64,000 bases of DNA from assembly GCA_025201375.1 (NCBI GenBank), contig JAIWZP010000015.1:1-64000 (forward strand). Direction: 5' to 3'. The notes under the pieces were generated by a model that was not told the origin of the DNA, made no database searches, and saw nothing but the letters and a program-made list of their open reading frames with translations. The DNA is from Gongronella butleri. Lineage: Eukaryota > Mucoromycota > Mucoromycetes > Mucorales > Cunninghamellaceae. This document shows, piece after piece, positions 45,434 through 55,830 of this stretch (within the stretch, counting starts at the first letter, position 1; every line of letters begins with the position of its first letter). The position numbers and the translations under genes were made by a program.

Positions 45434-45826
45434 GGTGCTTGGCTGATGTCTTGTGCCTGTGCGAGGATGATGCGGGGCGCGGCGGATGACAAATGAGACA
45501 AAAAGTTACGTGAGGGCGATTTAAGAAAAAACGGATTCAACGACGATCTGCGTGCGCAATGGCTAGCGTCGAACAAAATAAAAAAGTAGAGAGATGGGAG
45601 GGGAAGAGTGGGGGGGGGGTGAAAAGAGTGGCCGATGGCCGATGGTAAAGATTAAAAAAAGGGCTCGTCAAAAGAAGGGCGAAAAGAAAGGGTGAAACGA
45701 AAATAAGGTGCAGGATTTTTAAAAGGCAAGGGGAAAACCCGCAAACAATTTACCCGTTGCCGATTGAAACTCCCTGGGGAACCATTTTGCCGCTTGTCTT
45801 TCGCCGCAAATAGACTCGATTTGGCT

Positions 45827-45879
<53 letters not shown>

Positions 45880-46520
45880 TCCGTTGTGTGTGATCCGGCT
45901 CAAAACGACCACAGAGAAGTATGCTCGTTGTGACAATCCCGGGTACAGACACCAAGAGGTCAGGCATGATTGGTGTGTGCAATTGGCACAAGGAGGGCTT
46001 TGATGCTCGTGGCGTGCCAATGAACAAAAAAAAAAAAAAAAAGCGACGCCTCATTTTGTATGCGTCCTGGCAACGTCGTACTTGGAGTCAATGGGTTGCT
46101 TGAAGGCAGAATGAGGCTGAGATGAGCTCAATCATGCAGCGTGATGGCGGCATTATCAAAAACGCGGCCGTTTGGCGCGCGAGAGCGCGGCCTTGCTCGG
46201 TAAAAAAAAAAAAAAAGAAAATCAACGCCAAGGGCGTGCGCGCGCCCAAGAAAATCCGTGATTCGGGGTTCACATAGACGCGTGGCAGGTCAATTGCACA
46301 CGCGCATCTTTCCTTTTTGCACAATGGCATCTCGCTTTTTGTACGCCATGCCGCGATCTGTTGATGCCATCCTTGTCGCGGATGGAATCATCCCCAAAAA
46401 TCTGTTCTTTCATCAAGAAAAAGGCTTTGTGTTACCTTACGCGTCATCTGATCTGCCAACATTTGGGCCACGGCCGCCTGTCATCTGTATTTTTGATCTT
46501 ATTAATCGCATTGCTTTCTT

Positions 46521-46556
<36 letters not shown>

Positions 46557-47098
46557 CCTGGAGTGACGTGACTCTTCAACCAAAGGTTGACGTCATTAAT
46601 GGAATTGAGCGTGACTTTTTTGATGATACAGTGTTCTCAACTTTATTTGATCGCACTTCCGAAAATTGGGCCAGCTTGCCAGAATTTGAGCCAAGCGCTG
46701 GAATTTGAGCCACGAGCTGTAGAAAGCTTGTGATTGTCGATGTCTGATACGTAGTTGACATGCATGATCAAAATTCGATTGAAAAATCAAACAAGGACAA
46801 GAGACGCAACACGACATCACGTTCCAATAAAAAAACATGTTTAAAAGTCATTAAAGACGTGTCTTTTAGTGGGTAAACATATGATACAATGATAGGATTG
46901 AAGGGTTGTGTTGATCAAATGAATGGCAATGAAATTCGTGAAAATGAGAAGGGCAAGATTGGGGAAAAAAAAAAAGCGACAGGTGACGAAAGGTATGACA
47001 GTGACAAAAGACAGGGACAAGGAAGTCAATGACACGCTTCGCTCGGTCGAGAGGACTTGGCCAAAGGGGCGATGACAGAAAAGTGCAACAAAATGGGA
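45434..47098. other. 1.7-kb intergenic region with long homopolymers
   Basis: Promoter side of the cyclin-like gene. Poly-T runs of 48 bases (45829-45876) and about 39 bases (46519-46557) stand out. A plus-strand frame from 46324 (MASRFLYAMPRSVDAILVAD, then GIIPKNLFFHQEKG) looks somewhat codon-like but is interrupted and unrecognised; it may be a decayed gene. Nothing else is supported. Confidence 0.4.
45829..45876. repeat. Poly-T run of 48 bases
   Basis: An uninterrupted T run, the longest homopolymer I see in the window. Comparable runs occur at 56666-56705 and, as poly-A, at 36402-36437. There is no target-site duplication or coding sequence next to it that would identify a retroposed tail. 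Confidence 0.8.
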
Positions 47099-47395
47099 TC
47101 ACGCATCCAAATGCGGTGTTTGGTCGACTTGTTGCTGCTGTTGCTGTTGCTGTTGCTGGTGTAGGAATGCTTGCAGATCCACCTGCAGCTGCAGCTGCTG
47201 GTTTGTTTGCCCGCCGTTTTGGATAAACGTGCGACGAGCTGTCGTTGCCGCCGGCGTATAGACAAAAGGGCGTCCTTGACCATTGCGCAGACTTTCAACA
47301 ATGTTCCGGAAATTGAGGCAGGCAGCTAGGTCGCGATTCCAGAAACGGGTCGACATGTTCAAATTAATCGGTCTGGTCCGTGCGAGGCCATTCAG
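47099..47395 (-). pseudogene. TnpB/Fanzor-like nuclease C-terminal fragment
   Basis: On the minus strand a frame reads LNGLARTRPINLNMSTRFWN followed by RDLAACLNFRNIVESL, then a GQGRPFVY tail and a Gln-rich end. The W-x-R-D-x-A-A-x-x-N pattern followed by an RP-[FY] tail is the C-terminal RuvC-III plus zinc-ribbon end of TnpB/Fanzor-like proteins common in Mucoromycota. The Asp is the third RuvC catalytic acid. The cysteine pair expected just before it (C-x4-C type) is missing, so the zinc ribbon is broken. Upstream frames up to 47787 (VSWKAISFDDALGMY, then MDAFEGLFAGTLTRDALVAD) may be more of the same gene, but I cannot align them. I read this as a decayed fragment, not a working nuclease. 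Confidence 0.5.
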
Positions 47396-47894
47396 GCAAT
47401 CTGCACCTCTAGACGTGCACCTTCAAATTGAAAAAAAAACAAAGAGAGGGAAAAAAAAAAATAATGGGCACCAGCTGTGGAAAATTTGCACGATTTAAAG
47501 TCCGCCACCAAAGCATCGCGAGTCAGCGTCCCTGCAAATAGACCTTCAAACGCGTCCATGTACGCACTGGTTTTTTTCAAATGGGGGGGTTTTTTTTTGC
47601 AGACCTTTGACGCATACATTCCAAGAGCATCGTCAAATGAAATTGCTTTCCACGAAACTTGGCCTTTTTTTATTTTTATTTTTATTTTTTTTTTACGGGA
47701 TACACCTGTGGCTATGATTGCCCGTCGACGACCAATGGCTTCATGAACGCGTGCGCCGATGAATAAAAATGACCCAAATGCAAGCAATGATGCGCCACGA
47801 TGGAAAAAAAGCCTGGCCGCCTGCTAATTATTATCCGCTTTTTTTTCTTCCCCAGCAAGCCCATGTCCATGTCCATGGTGCACTTTTATTTCAA

Positions 47895-47895
47895 C

Positions 47896-47941
<46 letters not shown>

Positions 47942-47972
47942 AAAATTAATTATTATTAATTAATAATAATAG
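47895..47972. repeat. ATT trinucleotide microsatellite
   Basis: About 15 pure TTA/ATT units (47896-47940) are followed by an imperfect A/T-only stretch to about 47971. The 3' end of the OTU-domain gene lies inside it: its last codons (Ile-Ile-Ile-Asn) and the stop come from the repeat. Confidence 0.9.
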
Positions 47973-49080
47973 GGACAAGGAGAAGCTTCTGGATCTCTTG
48001 CTGATCAGCAAGAAACATTTTGGATACAAAGTGATGCGTCAAGAGGCCAAGCTGGCATTTCCCCGTCAAGTCAATGTCGCCCATGACTGCACAGTAATGG
48101 TTGCGAGGCGCATCGTCGTCGTACGAGCGCAGCAGGATGATGACGGGGTCGCCAGAGACTTTTGGATTCACCTGTGGCACATAGAGGTGCCATTTCTCGT
48201 CCTTGGATTCATCGTCCGCGTTGCTCTGATTCACAATGACCACAAGCTTTCCCAGTGCATCCGCCGCTACTTGACCGGCATTCAAGTCGAGCATAAAGTC
48301 GGTGTCACCGGGGCCCACCGGGGTCAGAAAGTCGCGATCAAAGCCATCCCAGATGGACATGGTCGGCACATAACACTTTTCAAAGTCGTCTTCCATCAAG
48401 ACCGCACCAGCATCACCCGCAGCTTCAATGTAGGCATCTCGATGCATTTCCACTGCAAATTCCATATATAGTCGCACCATGGGGTAAAAATGCTGACCCT
48501 CGTCCTCGTCATTAATGAGCACGCGCATATCTCGCATTGCCAGAGCACGAAAGCCACACTGGCCATCTGCGTACACGTCAAAGACATTGACACTAACAAT
48601 ATTGTTCTCATCAGCACGCGCTGGAAAGATTTTTGTCGTTTTTTTTTTTTTTTGTTCACTTACCCTTGCGGCACCATCTTGGAGTCGAAACAATACCGCT
48701 TCTTTTTGACGTAAAAGTGATAATGACCAACAAGAAACTCGTACGGCTCATCTCTATGTAATCTAATATGTTAAATGCCCTGTTCGCTTTTTTTTTTTCA
48801 TTGTCACGTACCCGCCAGTCTTTGCTAGTTCCAGGCGCTCTTCGAGGACGGGCTGTTGGGTAATGTTGGATCCCGAGTACGCAGCAGAGGTATAAACAAT
48901 GCTGAACTTTGTGCCCGCTTGATGCACCATGACACCCGCCGAGCAATCTTCGTGTGCCAAACACGTCATGGCGCACCAATTTATGTTAAAGTGGATTATT
49001 TGCCACTGATCAGAGCCCAACGACTCGGCAGCCGCAGCAGAAACTTGCTCAAAAGTGTCAAAATAGGTCGGATGTTGCAT
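47956..49080 (-). CDS. OTU-like cysteine protease domain protein
   Basis: Three exons (49080-48812, 48762-48664, 48592-47956) give 334 residues. The second half holds an OTU-type deubiquitinase signature: VYADGQCGFRALA (Asp-Gly-x-Cys with the catalytic Cys) and a distal NHYCAVMGDID supplying the His. The first 90 residues contain WCAMTCLAHEDCSAGVMV, a spaced Cys pattern that may bind zinc, reminiscent of transposase-associated domains; that resemblance is weak. OTU domains of this kind are frequently carried by mobile elements in Mucoromycota, and a TnpB-like remnant is next door. The gene is nevertheless intact here. The stop lies in the ATT microsatellite. The second intron was placed to end at 48593 because the nearer AG leads to a stop codon. 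Confidence 0.68.
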
Positions 49081-49672
49081 ATCGAGAGGAAATACAAAGA
49101 GGAGCGACGGGAAAAAAAGATGGAAAAGGGGCAAGACAAGGAATAAAAAGGAACAAGGGGCCTCAACAATTGTATTTTTTACGTGACCAGCATGAGATTT
49201 GGGATTTCTTAAAAATGGCCCCGCCGTCCCCCTTTTTTTTTTTTTTTTTTTTGTGGGGACTGACGTCCTAGGACTTGGTCATGACAAGCGCAAAAAAAAA
49301 AAAAAAAAAAAGTAAAAAGCGTGCGAAACTTGTGCCATTGACCCATTGTCATAGGTTAAAAGACTTTTCATGCGCATTTTGACCAATGTCACGAGAGCCT
49401 TGGACATGTCTTTAAGTGACAATGTCAAAAAAATTGAGGAGCTCATTCAGACGTGGGCGCGGTTTATGGTGATACGAAAAGTGACATGTGCATCCTCGCG
49501 CGCGGGCCAAGACTTAACCCTAATTTGATCAACTTACCCCCCTTTTTCGCACGACACAAAGTAAAAACTTGAAAATACCAAGACCTGTTTTTTTTTTGGT
49601 CTCTTTTTCTCTCTTTGACCACTTTTTTTCCTTGCCCCCCCTTTTTTTTTTCCTTCTTGCCCTGTTGATATC
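49081..49672. other. Intergenic, low complexity
   Basis: Promoter side of the OTU-domain gene. It contains poly-T (49232-49252) and poly-A (49291-49310) tracts and no recognisable coding sequence. Confidence 0.5.
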
Positions 49673-49966
49673 ATGCCAATCCCACCCGAAATCACAAAGT
49701 TCGAGACGGATCGCATCTCCAAGAAGATTAAACAACAGCCCGGTGGACCCTATAGTGCGACGAACCAAGCAAGTCGCCTACTAGCTGAGATGAGTGACGA
49801 CATTGTCAAGCGACTTTGCTAGGAGATCAAGGCCAGCGATCGCCAAGGAAAACAACCATTGACCATTGAGGAAGTCAATTCAGCCATTCGTGCCATCATG
49901 CCAGAAAGTCTGGCGGAGGATGTCATTGCGTACGCCACGAGCAAGTCGGCAAACGGCAGTGCTTGA
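49673..49966 (+). pseudogene. H2B-like histone-fold gene interrupted by an in-frame TAG
   Basis: From ATG to the final TGA this frame has 98 codons with one internal TAG after residue 49 (MSDDIVKRLC then stop). On both sides of the TAG the sequence keeps a histone H2B-like layout: ISKKIKQQPGG, SATNQASRLLAEMSDDIVKR, then PLTIEEVNSAIRAIMPESLA at the position of the H2B helix that reads like an Ile-Thr-x-x-Glu-Ile stretch before the Leu-Pro-Gly-Glu-Leu turn. The basic N-terminal tail is nearly absent. It could be a decayed histone variant, or a histone-like gene from an element with a readthrough codon. The family call is by pattern only. Confidence 0.45.
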
Positions 49967-50415
49967 TTTTTTGCTCTTTTTTTTTTTGAAATAAAATGGC
50001 ATTGTTGTTCTCGTGATCCAGATGAATCAATGAAAAATCGCCTTTTTTTGGGAAAATTAATGGGACTTGATTACGTAATAGATAGCGGCGAGTGGTCAAT
50101 TCGTGTTTGACACTTGGCATCATCTTGAAATGACGCCGGATAGACACACATTTGCAAACGGAAGGCCGCCATGACTCGTGAGAATCCGCCGTGGGTTCCT
50201 ATCATGTTCAATGCCGCGGATCGCACCTGGGCAATGGTGAGCGCCCGCATTGTTTTGTTAACGGGCGTTCAGGTTCTTCCAACAGGCGCCAGCACGATGC
50301 CCAACAGGTTTTTTTTTTTTTTTTTTTTTTTACTAATCAAATTGACGACATGACGTACACCGCGCCATGCTGATGATGAAAAAAAAAGAGACGCTGGCCC
50401 GCAATTCCCACTTTT
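49967..50415. other. Intergenic, possible small frame
   Basis: A plus-strand frame from 50171 (MTRENPPWVPIMFNAADRTW) runs into a poly-T tract at 50310-50331; no partner exon or family is recognised. The right edge is the 3' flank of the minus-strand gene at 50.4-50.8 kb. Confidence 0.35.
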
Positions 50416-50834
50416 TTAAACATAATCTACTTTCAAAAAGACGCAGTCTGCCACATAATTCGATCCGAGAGACTTGAGGGTCACGTCGCGACGCGGCGTG
50501 CAAAACATGAGTATGAATGCCGATGAATTGACATGGCCGTGGCATGCATGCTGCCCATGTCATGGGCCCCTTCCACAAACAAAAACAAAAAAAATCGACC
50601 TTGAACAGCGCAAATACCCCTGAAAAATCGAGTCCATTGCAAAAAAAAAAAAAATCGCTTACTGCGTCGGTGCCCCCACAATAAAAATGTGGCCACCATG
50701 ATAAATACAATGACGATGAGGCACAGAGTCGGTTGAAAAAAAAATGACCAGCAGGTACCCTCATCAGCATAATGACGGCAAAACACGGTCCTTGACGACA
50801 AAAAAAAAAAAAGAAAAGAAAAGAAAAGGTACAC
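50416..50834 (-). CDS. Small single-pass membrane protein, unknown; 5' end uncertain
   Basis: Three exons can be joined: one ending at 50663 that encodes the hydrophobic helix TLCLIVIVFIMVATFLLW followed by GHRR, a 20-nt exon at 50619-50600 encoding RVFALFK, and a last exon 50550-50416 ending TLKSLGSNYVADCVFLKVDY. The phases match and introns are GT-AG. The start is not fixed: the frame is open up to 50834, but an upstream exon is likely. A type II or III membrane protein with a short extracytoplasmic domain is inferred, with some similarity in style to LEA2-type proteins, not enough to name it. Confidence 0.42.
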
Positions 50835-50926
50835 TCATTGACTCACGCATAGCGCCCGATCCTTTTTTTTTTTTTCACAAATATCAACCCTTCCGGCCCT
50901 AAAAAGTATAAAAGTGCCTGATTTCG

Positions 50927-51419
50927 ATGGCGGCAATTCCAGTACAAAAATCATCAAGCATCAAGACCGCTGTCCGTGGCAATCAAGGCAAGCCCACTTT
51001 GGTGTTGGTCGCCAAGTCCATCCCTTGCAGGCGTCCCTGGCTTTGCTCTCATTGTCCATCAATCCAATCATGCCGTCTTTTTGCCTGGCGTTCCTGGGCC
51101 GGTCCCATGCAAGCACCAACAGCTCCCAACCAAAGGGTAAAAAAAAAAAGAGAGAGAGAGAAAGACATTGACGCAAAGCTGATCTTTCTTTTTTCTTTTT
51201 TCTTTTTTAGGCGGAGTCGTGTGGTATGGCTGCGGTTATTTTCCGTCACAATACTTGTCCAGCCACACGAACTCACGCCCTCGGTGCTGCGCGTCCTGTC
51301 TCACGCCCCATTCCACTCCTTTGGTTTCCCTTTTATGCCCTCTTTTTGCTTGGCGCCCCAAGGCTAGTCCCATGCAAGCACCAACAGCTCTCAACCAAAG
51401 GGTACAAAAAAAAAAAAAA

Positions 51420-51450
<31 letters not shown>

Positions 51451-51770
51451 AAGGGAGAGAGAAAAAAAGAGGAAACAAAGACGTTGACGCAAAGCTGATC
51501 TTTCTTCTTTTTTTCTTTTTTTTTTTTTAGGCCGAGTCGTGTGGTATGGCTGCGGTTACTTTCCGTCACAATACTTGTCCAGCCACACGGACTCGCGCCC
51601 TCGGTGCTGCGCGCCTTGGTACGCCCCATTCCTCTCCTCCCTTTTTTCTTTTCCCCTTCCCTTTTTTATGCCCTCTTTTGCTTTGCCCTCTCCTTCTTTT
51701 TTTTTTGACAATCCGCCACGGTTACAGCCGTGGTAAACCTGGATACATTCCATCATTGGTTTGGTAAGTG
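50927..51770 (+). repeat. Tandemly duplicated exon-intron units, possible gene
   Basis: A segment of about 265-320 bp is present twice. Shared blocks are CCATGCAAGCACCAACAGCT (51105 and 51369) and CGTCACAATACTTGTCCAGC (about 51244 and 51563); the units differ mainly by an expanded GA tract at 51419-51452. The blocks are framed by plausible splice sites, with GGGTA after the first block, and TTTTAG before and CTTGGTACG after the second. A TATA-like AGTATAAAAG at 50907-50916 precedes an ATG at 50927 (MAAIPVQKSSSIKTAVRGNQ). This suggests a gene with a duplicated exon, but no continuous protein or family can be read. Confidence 0.45.
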
Positions 51771-52308
51771 CAAGAAAAAAAAAAAAGGCATTCTCCTTTG
51801 GCTCAATTTCCTTGTTGACTCAAATTTTATAATAAAACAGTAGGATGGCGATTCCGCTGGCAAAATGCCATTAAGAAGCAAAACCCGAGAGCATTTGGCT
51901 TCAATGTCCTCGGTGGCAATAAAAGCTCAACTTTCTGACACTCCATCCAAAAAAAAGAGCAATTGTCCAACTCGACGCGGAGAGAGAGGATGGGTACAGA
52001 GGGAGGAAAAAAAGTAAAAGAAAAGGGTACAATGGGCTCTTTTTATCTCTTTTTTGGTTGACAAGTATGAACGTGCACGCAAAATGTCGATCACTTCCTT
52101 TCGCGCATTGAGGTGACGCGAATCAAGCAGGTTGCATTCTTGGCTCTTGCGGGGAGTGCGGCGAAAGCGTGCAAAAAATGCGTGTATCACAAGAGCGGAT
52201 CCACTCAAAAGGGCAACCTCCCTATTTTTCATATTTTTTTTTTTTTTTTTTTTCGTTTCTTTTTCCTCCACTTTTATTTATTTTCATTGCCCCTGGCGTG
52301 TCTCTCGT
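51771..52308. other. Intergenic, no gene recognised
   Basis: This is the upstream region of the ENPP-type gene. It contains a poly-T run (52231-52253) and A-rich stretches, and nothing that reads as coding. Confidence 0.5.
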
Positions 52309-54107
52309 ATGACGGAGCACGATATAGACTCGGAAGCTATTCCTCTCAAGGTGAAAAGAGGCGAACAACCTTCGACACCCGAGTTGGAGGAGGCGTTTGA
52401 CGAGCACGACCGCCTGCTTGACGATAGCGACCTTGACGATGGCGACGATCAGGCGTTTGACAAGGACACAGATGGATCGTTGCTTGTGAGTGGCGACAAC
52501 AAGGGGGCGAATTGACGGTGTGAAATAGGGGCGAGGGGGACTGAATGGTGTTTTGCTTTTTTTTTTTTTTTTTTTTTTTTTTCTCTTAGGGAGACAATTC
52601 GTTCAAATACCTTGCTGGGCTTCTGTCGATTGGCGTTGGCTATCTGCTGTTCCGCATCATTGTTGCCCTGACAGCGCACGGGTCGCACCGGATGCGCGAG
52701 CCCGAGGCACTCTATTACAACGGCACTGATTACTTTGCATCGCTGGTCATTGTCGTCTCCCTCGATGGATTCCGGCCCGATTACCTCAAGATGGGCATCA
52801 CGCCGCACCTCGATGCCTTTGCAGAAAAGGGGATCCAGGCCGAAGCCATGTATCCGTCCTTTCCGGTGAGAAATGGAATTTAAATAGATGAATTGGAGCT
52901 TTTGACAGATGAAATGGGGCGCATTGCTTGGAGGCCCACGGACCGCTGACCCTTCTCCATTTTTTTTTTTTTTTTTTGTAGTCATTGACGTTTCCCAACC
53001 ATTGGACGCTTGTCACCGGCTTGTACCCAGGAACACACGGCATTGTCGCCAATGATTTTTACGATCCGACGTTTAATGCCACGTTCCGGCACGGCGACCA
53101 CCGGTTCTCGGCCAACAGCACATGGTGGAACACGTCCGAGCCAATCTGGAGGACGTGTCAGAGGCACAATCGCCGCACCGCGTCCGTCATGTGGCCAGGA
53201 TCTGCAGCCATTCAGCCCGACTACCTTGCAGACTTCAACGTGTCCACGACGCCCATTGAGAACGTGGACATGGCCATTGACCTGCTGGACTTGGATTACA
53301 TGAAGCGTCCGCAATTCCTCTCCGTATACATGCATCATGTAGATACCGCAGGCCATCACGGGGGACCAAGCAACGAGAGCGTCGCAGAGTCCGTGCAAAT
53401 GGTCGACGACGCCATTGGCCATCTGATGGATCAGCTGGAAGCACGCAATCTGGCTAAACACGCTAATGTTGTCATTGTAAGACCTCTTTTTGGAAAAAAA
53501 AAGATCGAAATGGTGACGCGTCTTATACCTTTTTTTTTTTTTTCAAAAGGTGAGCGACCACGGCATGGCCAAGACGGACCAATTCATCTATTACGACGAT
53601 ATTTTGCCCGAGTCGCTGTTGAATCAGGTGCAGCATCGCGAGGCGTGGCCATTGTTGGATTTGCGCCCTGTGGCCGATGCACCTGCCAACGTCTCGGCCG
53701 ACATTTACGACGCGTTTGCCACGTACAAGCAATTGCACGCGAATGCGAGCTACAGCGTGTTTCTTAGGGACGAGACACCGGAGGAATTCCACTACAGGGA
53801 CAACGAGCGCATTGCGCCCGTCGTGTTGGTCCCGGACGTGGGTCACGCGTTCATTACACACAATGACTCGGACCCCACGTCTGGCAAGCCGTTCCAACCC
53901 ATGGGCATGCATGGCTACGATCCAAAGCACCCGGAAATGTGGGCCATTTTTATGGCGTCAGGACCAAAAGTCGACAAGGCATACCCGACCTCCAAGCGAT
54001 TGGCGCCTTTCCACAATGTCGAGGTGTACGAGTTCCTGACAGAGCTGATGAACATCTACGCACTGCCAAATAATGGCTCCTTCCACGGCCTCATGCCCAC
54101 TCTCTAG
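52309..54107 (+). CDS. Ectonucleotide pyrophosphatase/phosphodiesterase (ENPP/NPP), type II membrane protein
   Basis: NPP enzymes hydrolyse nucleoside triphosphates and related phosphodiesters on the lumenal or outer side of membranes, using a Thr nucleophile and two zinc ions. Four exons (52309-52485, 52590-52865, 52982-53476, 53550-54107) give 501 residues. Residues 1-60 are acidic and cytosolic; a membrane helix follows at about 66-86 (YLAGLLSIGVGYLLFRIIVA). The catalytic domain has the metal site VSLDGFRPDYL, nucleophile Thr154 in SLTFPNHWTLVTGLYPGTHG, the metal-binding HHVDTAGHHGG and VSDHGM, and a distal GYDPKHPEMWAIF. Fungal counterparts include yeast Npp1/Npp2, which are induced by phosphate limitation. 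An AATAAA lies about 60 bp after the stop. Confidence 0.94.
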
Positions 54108-54780
54108 ATATCCTCATCCAATTTTGATCTTTTGAATGTTTGCAAATACCCTCTCCCCCTCTTTTAAATAAAAGTGATTGCAGAAGAGAAAAAAAGAGCC
54201 AAGGCGACCACCACCAAGTCCATTCCTAAAGAGGTGGGTACGTACAGTGCCTAAATGCATGCGATTGTGCGTAAAAAAATCGATTCATGCGAGTTGACGC
54301 GTCTTCTCTTTCCAGTCTGAATAAAGTCACGTAATACTATAGCTCAAAGAAGCCGGCTCCTGCTTTCTTGTACTTGATCCAGTTTCAGTGAATGGTCATA
54401 GACCAAAAACATCGACAAATGATCAACATTTATGGTATGCAACAATGGCCCAACTTATCGACGCGCAAGTCACCCCAAATGAATCGGCGATCAATGACGG
54501 TAAAAGTGCTGATGTTTTGGAGACATCGTGTTGAGATCTCCTCGACGAGTTGGTATGCTATTGACTCTGATGAGAACTCGCATTTTTGATTTTGGTTTGG
54601 CAGACATGATACTCTATCAATATTTTGAATTAAGCGTCCCGTTGAAAAAAGACGCGCCGAAATAGCCTGGAGCAAAAATTTTGGAGTCCATTAGGCAGTG
54701 CAATCTGGCGGATGATGTCGTTCAATGCTTAAAGCATTTTTTTTTTTTTATAAAGAGACGACATTTTTTGTAAAGGGCAG
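54108..54780. other. Spacer with one diverged repeat copy
   Basis: After the ENPP 3' end, positions about 54410-54700 carry a single diverged copy of the dispersed repeat family (CAAATGAATCGGCGATCAAT, then GGTAAAAGTGCTGATGTTTT and GTGTTGAGATCTCCTCGACG), most like the units at 63.7 kb. No gene is seen. Confidence 0.6.
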
Positions 54781-55830
54781 ATTAAAAGGGCCGCAGCAGG
54801 ACACGGCGATCAAAACGACGCGCGTGACGAAGAGGAGACGTGCTTTGTGTGCGGCCGGCACAGCGAGTACATCGACGACGCCACGGACCACGATGTGTGC
54901 AGGTGAGCCAGAGCAACAAAAAAAAAGGGATTTGTGTGTTTGTGTGCAAAAAGGACGATCCTAGTCATTGGCCCCTCTTTTTTTTTTTTATTGAATATTT
55001 TTTTTTGGCCTCGAATGCAAACAAGTGGACAGCAATACGTCGCTTGAGCGACATGTGGGCTCGTGCATGGCCTTGTACGACAAGTTGGAGGCCATTGAGC
55101 GCCAATGATGTGCAAGCGTGTGCTGCGAACAAGGTTGCCCGCCAAGTGGGCGAATTATCAAGAGGCTTGCGGACGTGCGACGTGCGACGCGTTATCAACG
55201 ATGCGCGATTTACAAAGCGCACGACCTGATTGTGCACGAATCACGTCTCCCACAGCCCATTGCGAGCCTTTATCAATGTTTCGACGCGCTAGGCGAGCCA
55301 TTTGCACGGCAATGCGGGCCAATTGGGATGGCAATATGCCGACATCGATCCTGCGCATTGCAATTACAGTGGGATTGATGGCGCCACGACGTGCACGCGG
55401 TGGAGACGACGCATTCGAGCAAGATGGCGGCTTTTATTTGCTCCCTTCTCCACGTGATGTACAAGGCCAAGCGGCGACATGGGCACCATGCGCAGATGAT
55501 GACTCCAACACGTGAATTGGCGCATCAAGACGAGTCGAATGCCTAATTATGGCGATGCCTGGTCGATTGGGCGAATTTGCAGGACACCACGGACCCCTGA
55601 TGCGGCTCTGGCGCTTGCACATGGATCGTCCTTGACGAAACCGACACTGTGTTTCGTCTCGGATTTGGAAAAGAGGATGAAATCCACCTTGCAAAAATGG
55701 TTGCGAGTTTCACCCCAATTGCACTACTTCCCTGGATACCAGAAAATGAGCATGATTGTCCTTTATCCAGTAAATTTGGGTTTTGTGTCGATACCACGGA
55801 AATTGACAGTAAAAACGCTTTTGAAAGCAA
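54781..55830 (+). pseudogene. Decayed DDX59-like DEAD-box RNA helicase with zf-HIT finger
   Basis: Fragments in changing frames follow the DDX59 order. First a HIT-type zinc finger (ETCFVCGRHSEYIDDATDHD at about 54835-54895, continued after an intron-like gap), then a Q-motif-like SRLPQPIAS, then a degraded motif I with SSKMAAFICSLL where GSGKT is expected, then TPTRELAHQDE (motif Ia), MPGRLGEFAGHHGPL (motif Ib region), and DETDTVFRLGFG in place of DEAD. The pieces are separated by frameshifts and in-frame stops, and the C-terminal helicase lobe is not found downstream. It is a pseudogene by sequence alone; an intact copy would be expected elsewhere in the genome. Confidence 0.62.

Noticed and set aside
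51530..51630. Possible histone H3-like peptide in the duplicated exon block
   Set aside because: A few residues (such as QLSTKA across the intron) recall the H3 tail, but the rest does not align and no helix of the fold is present. Chance similarity is more likely.
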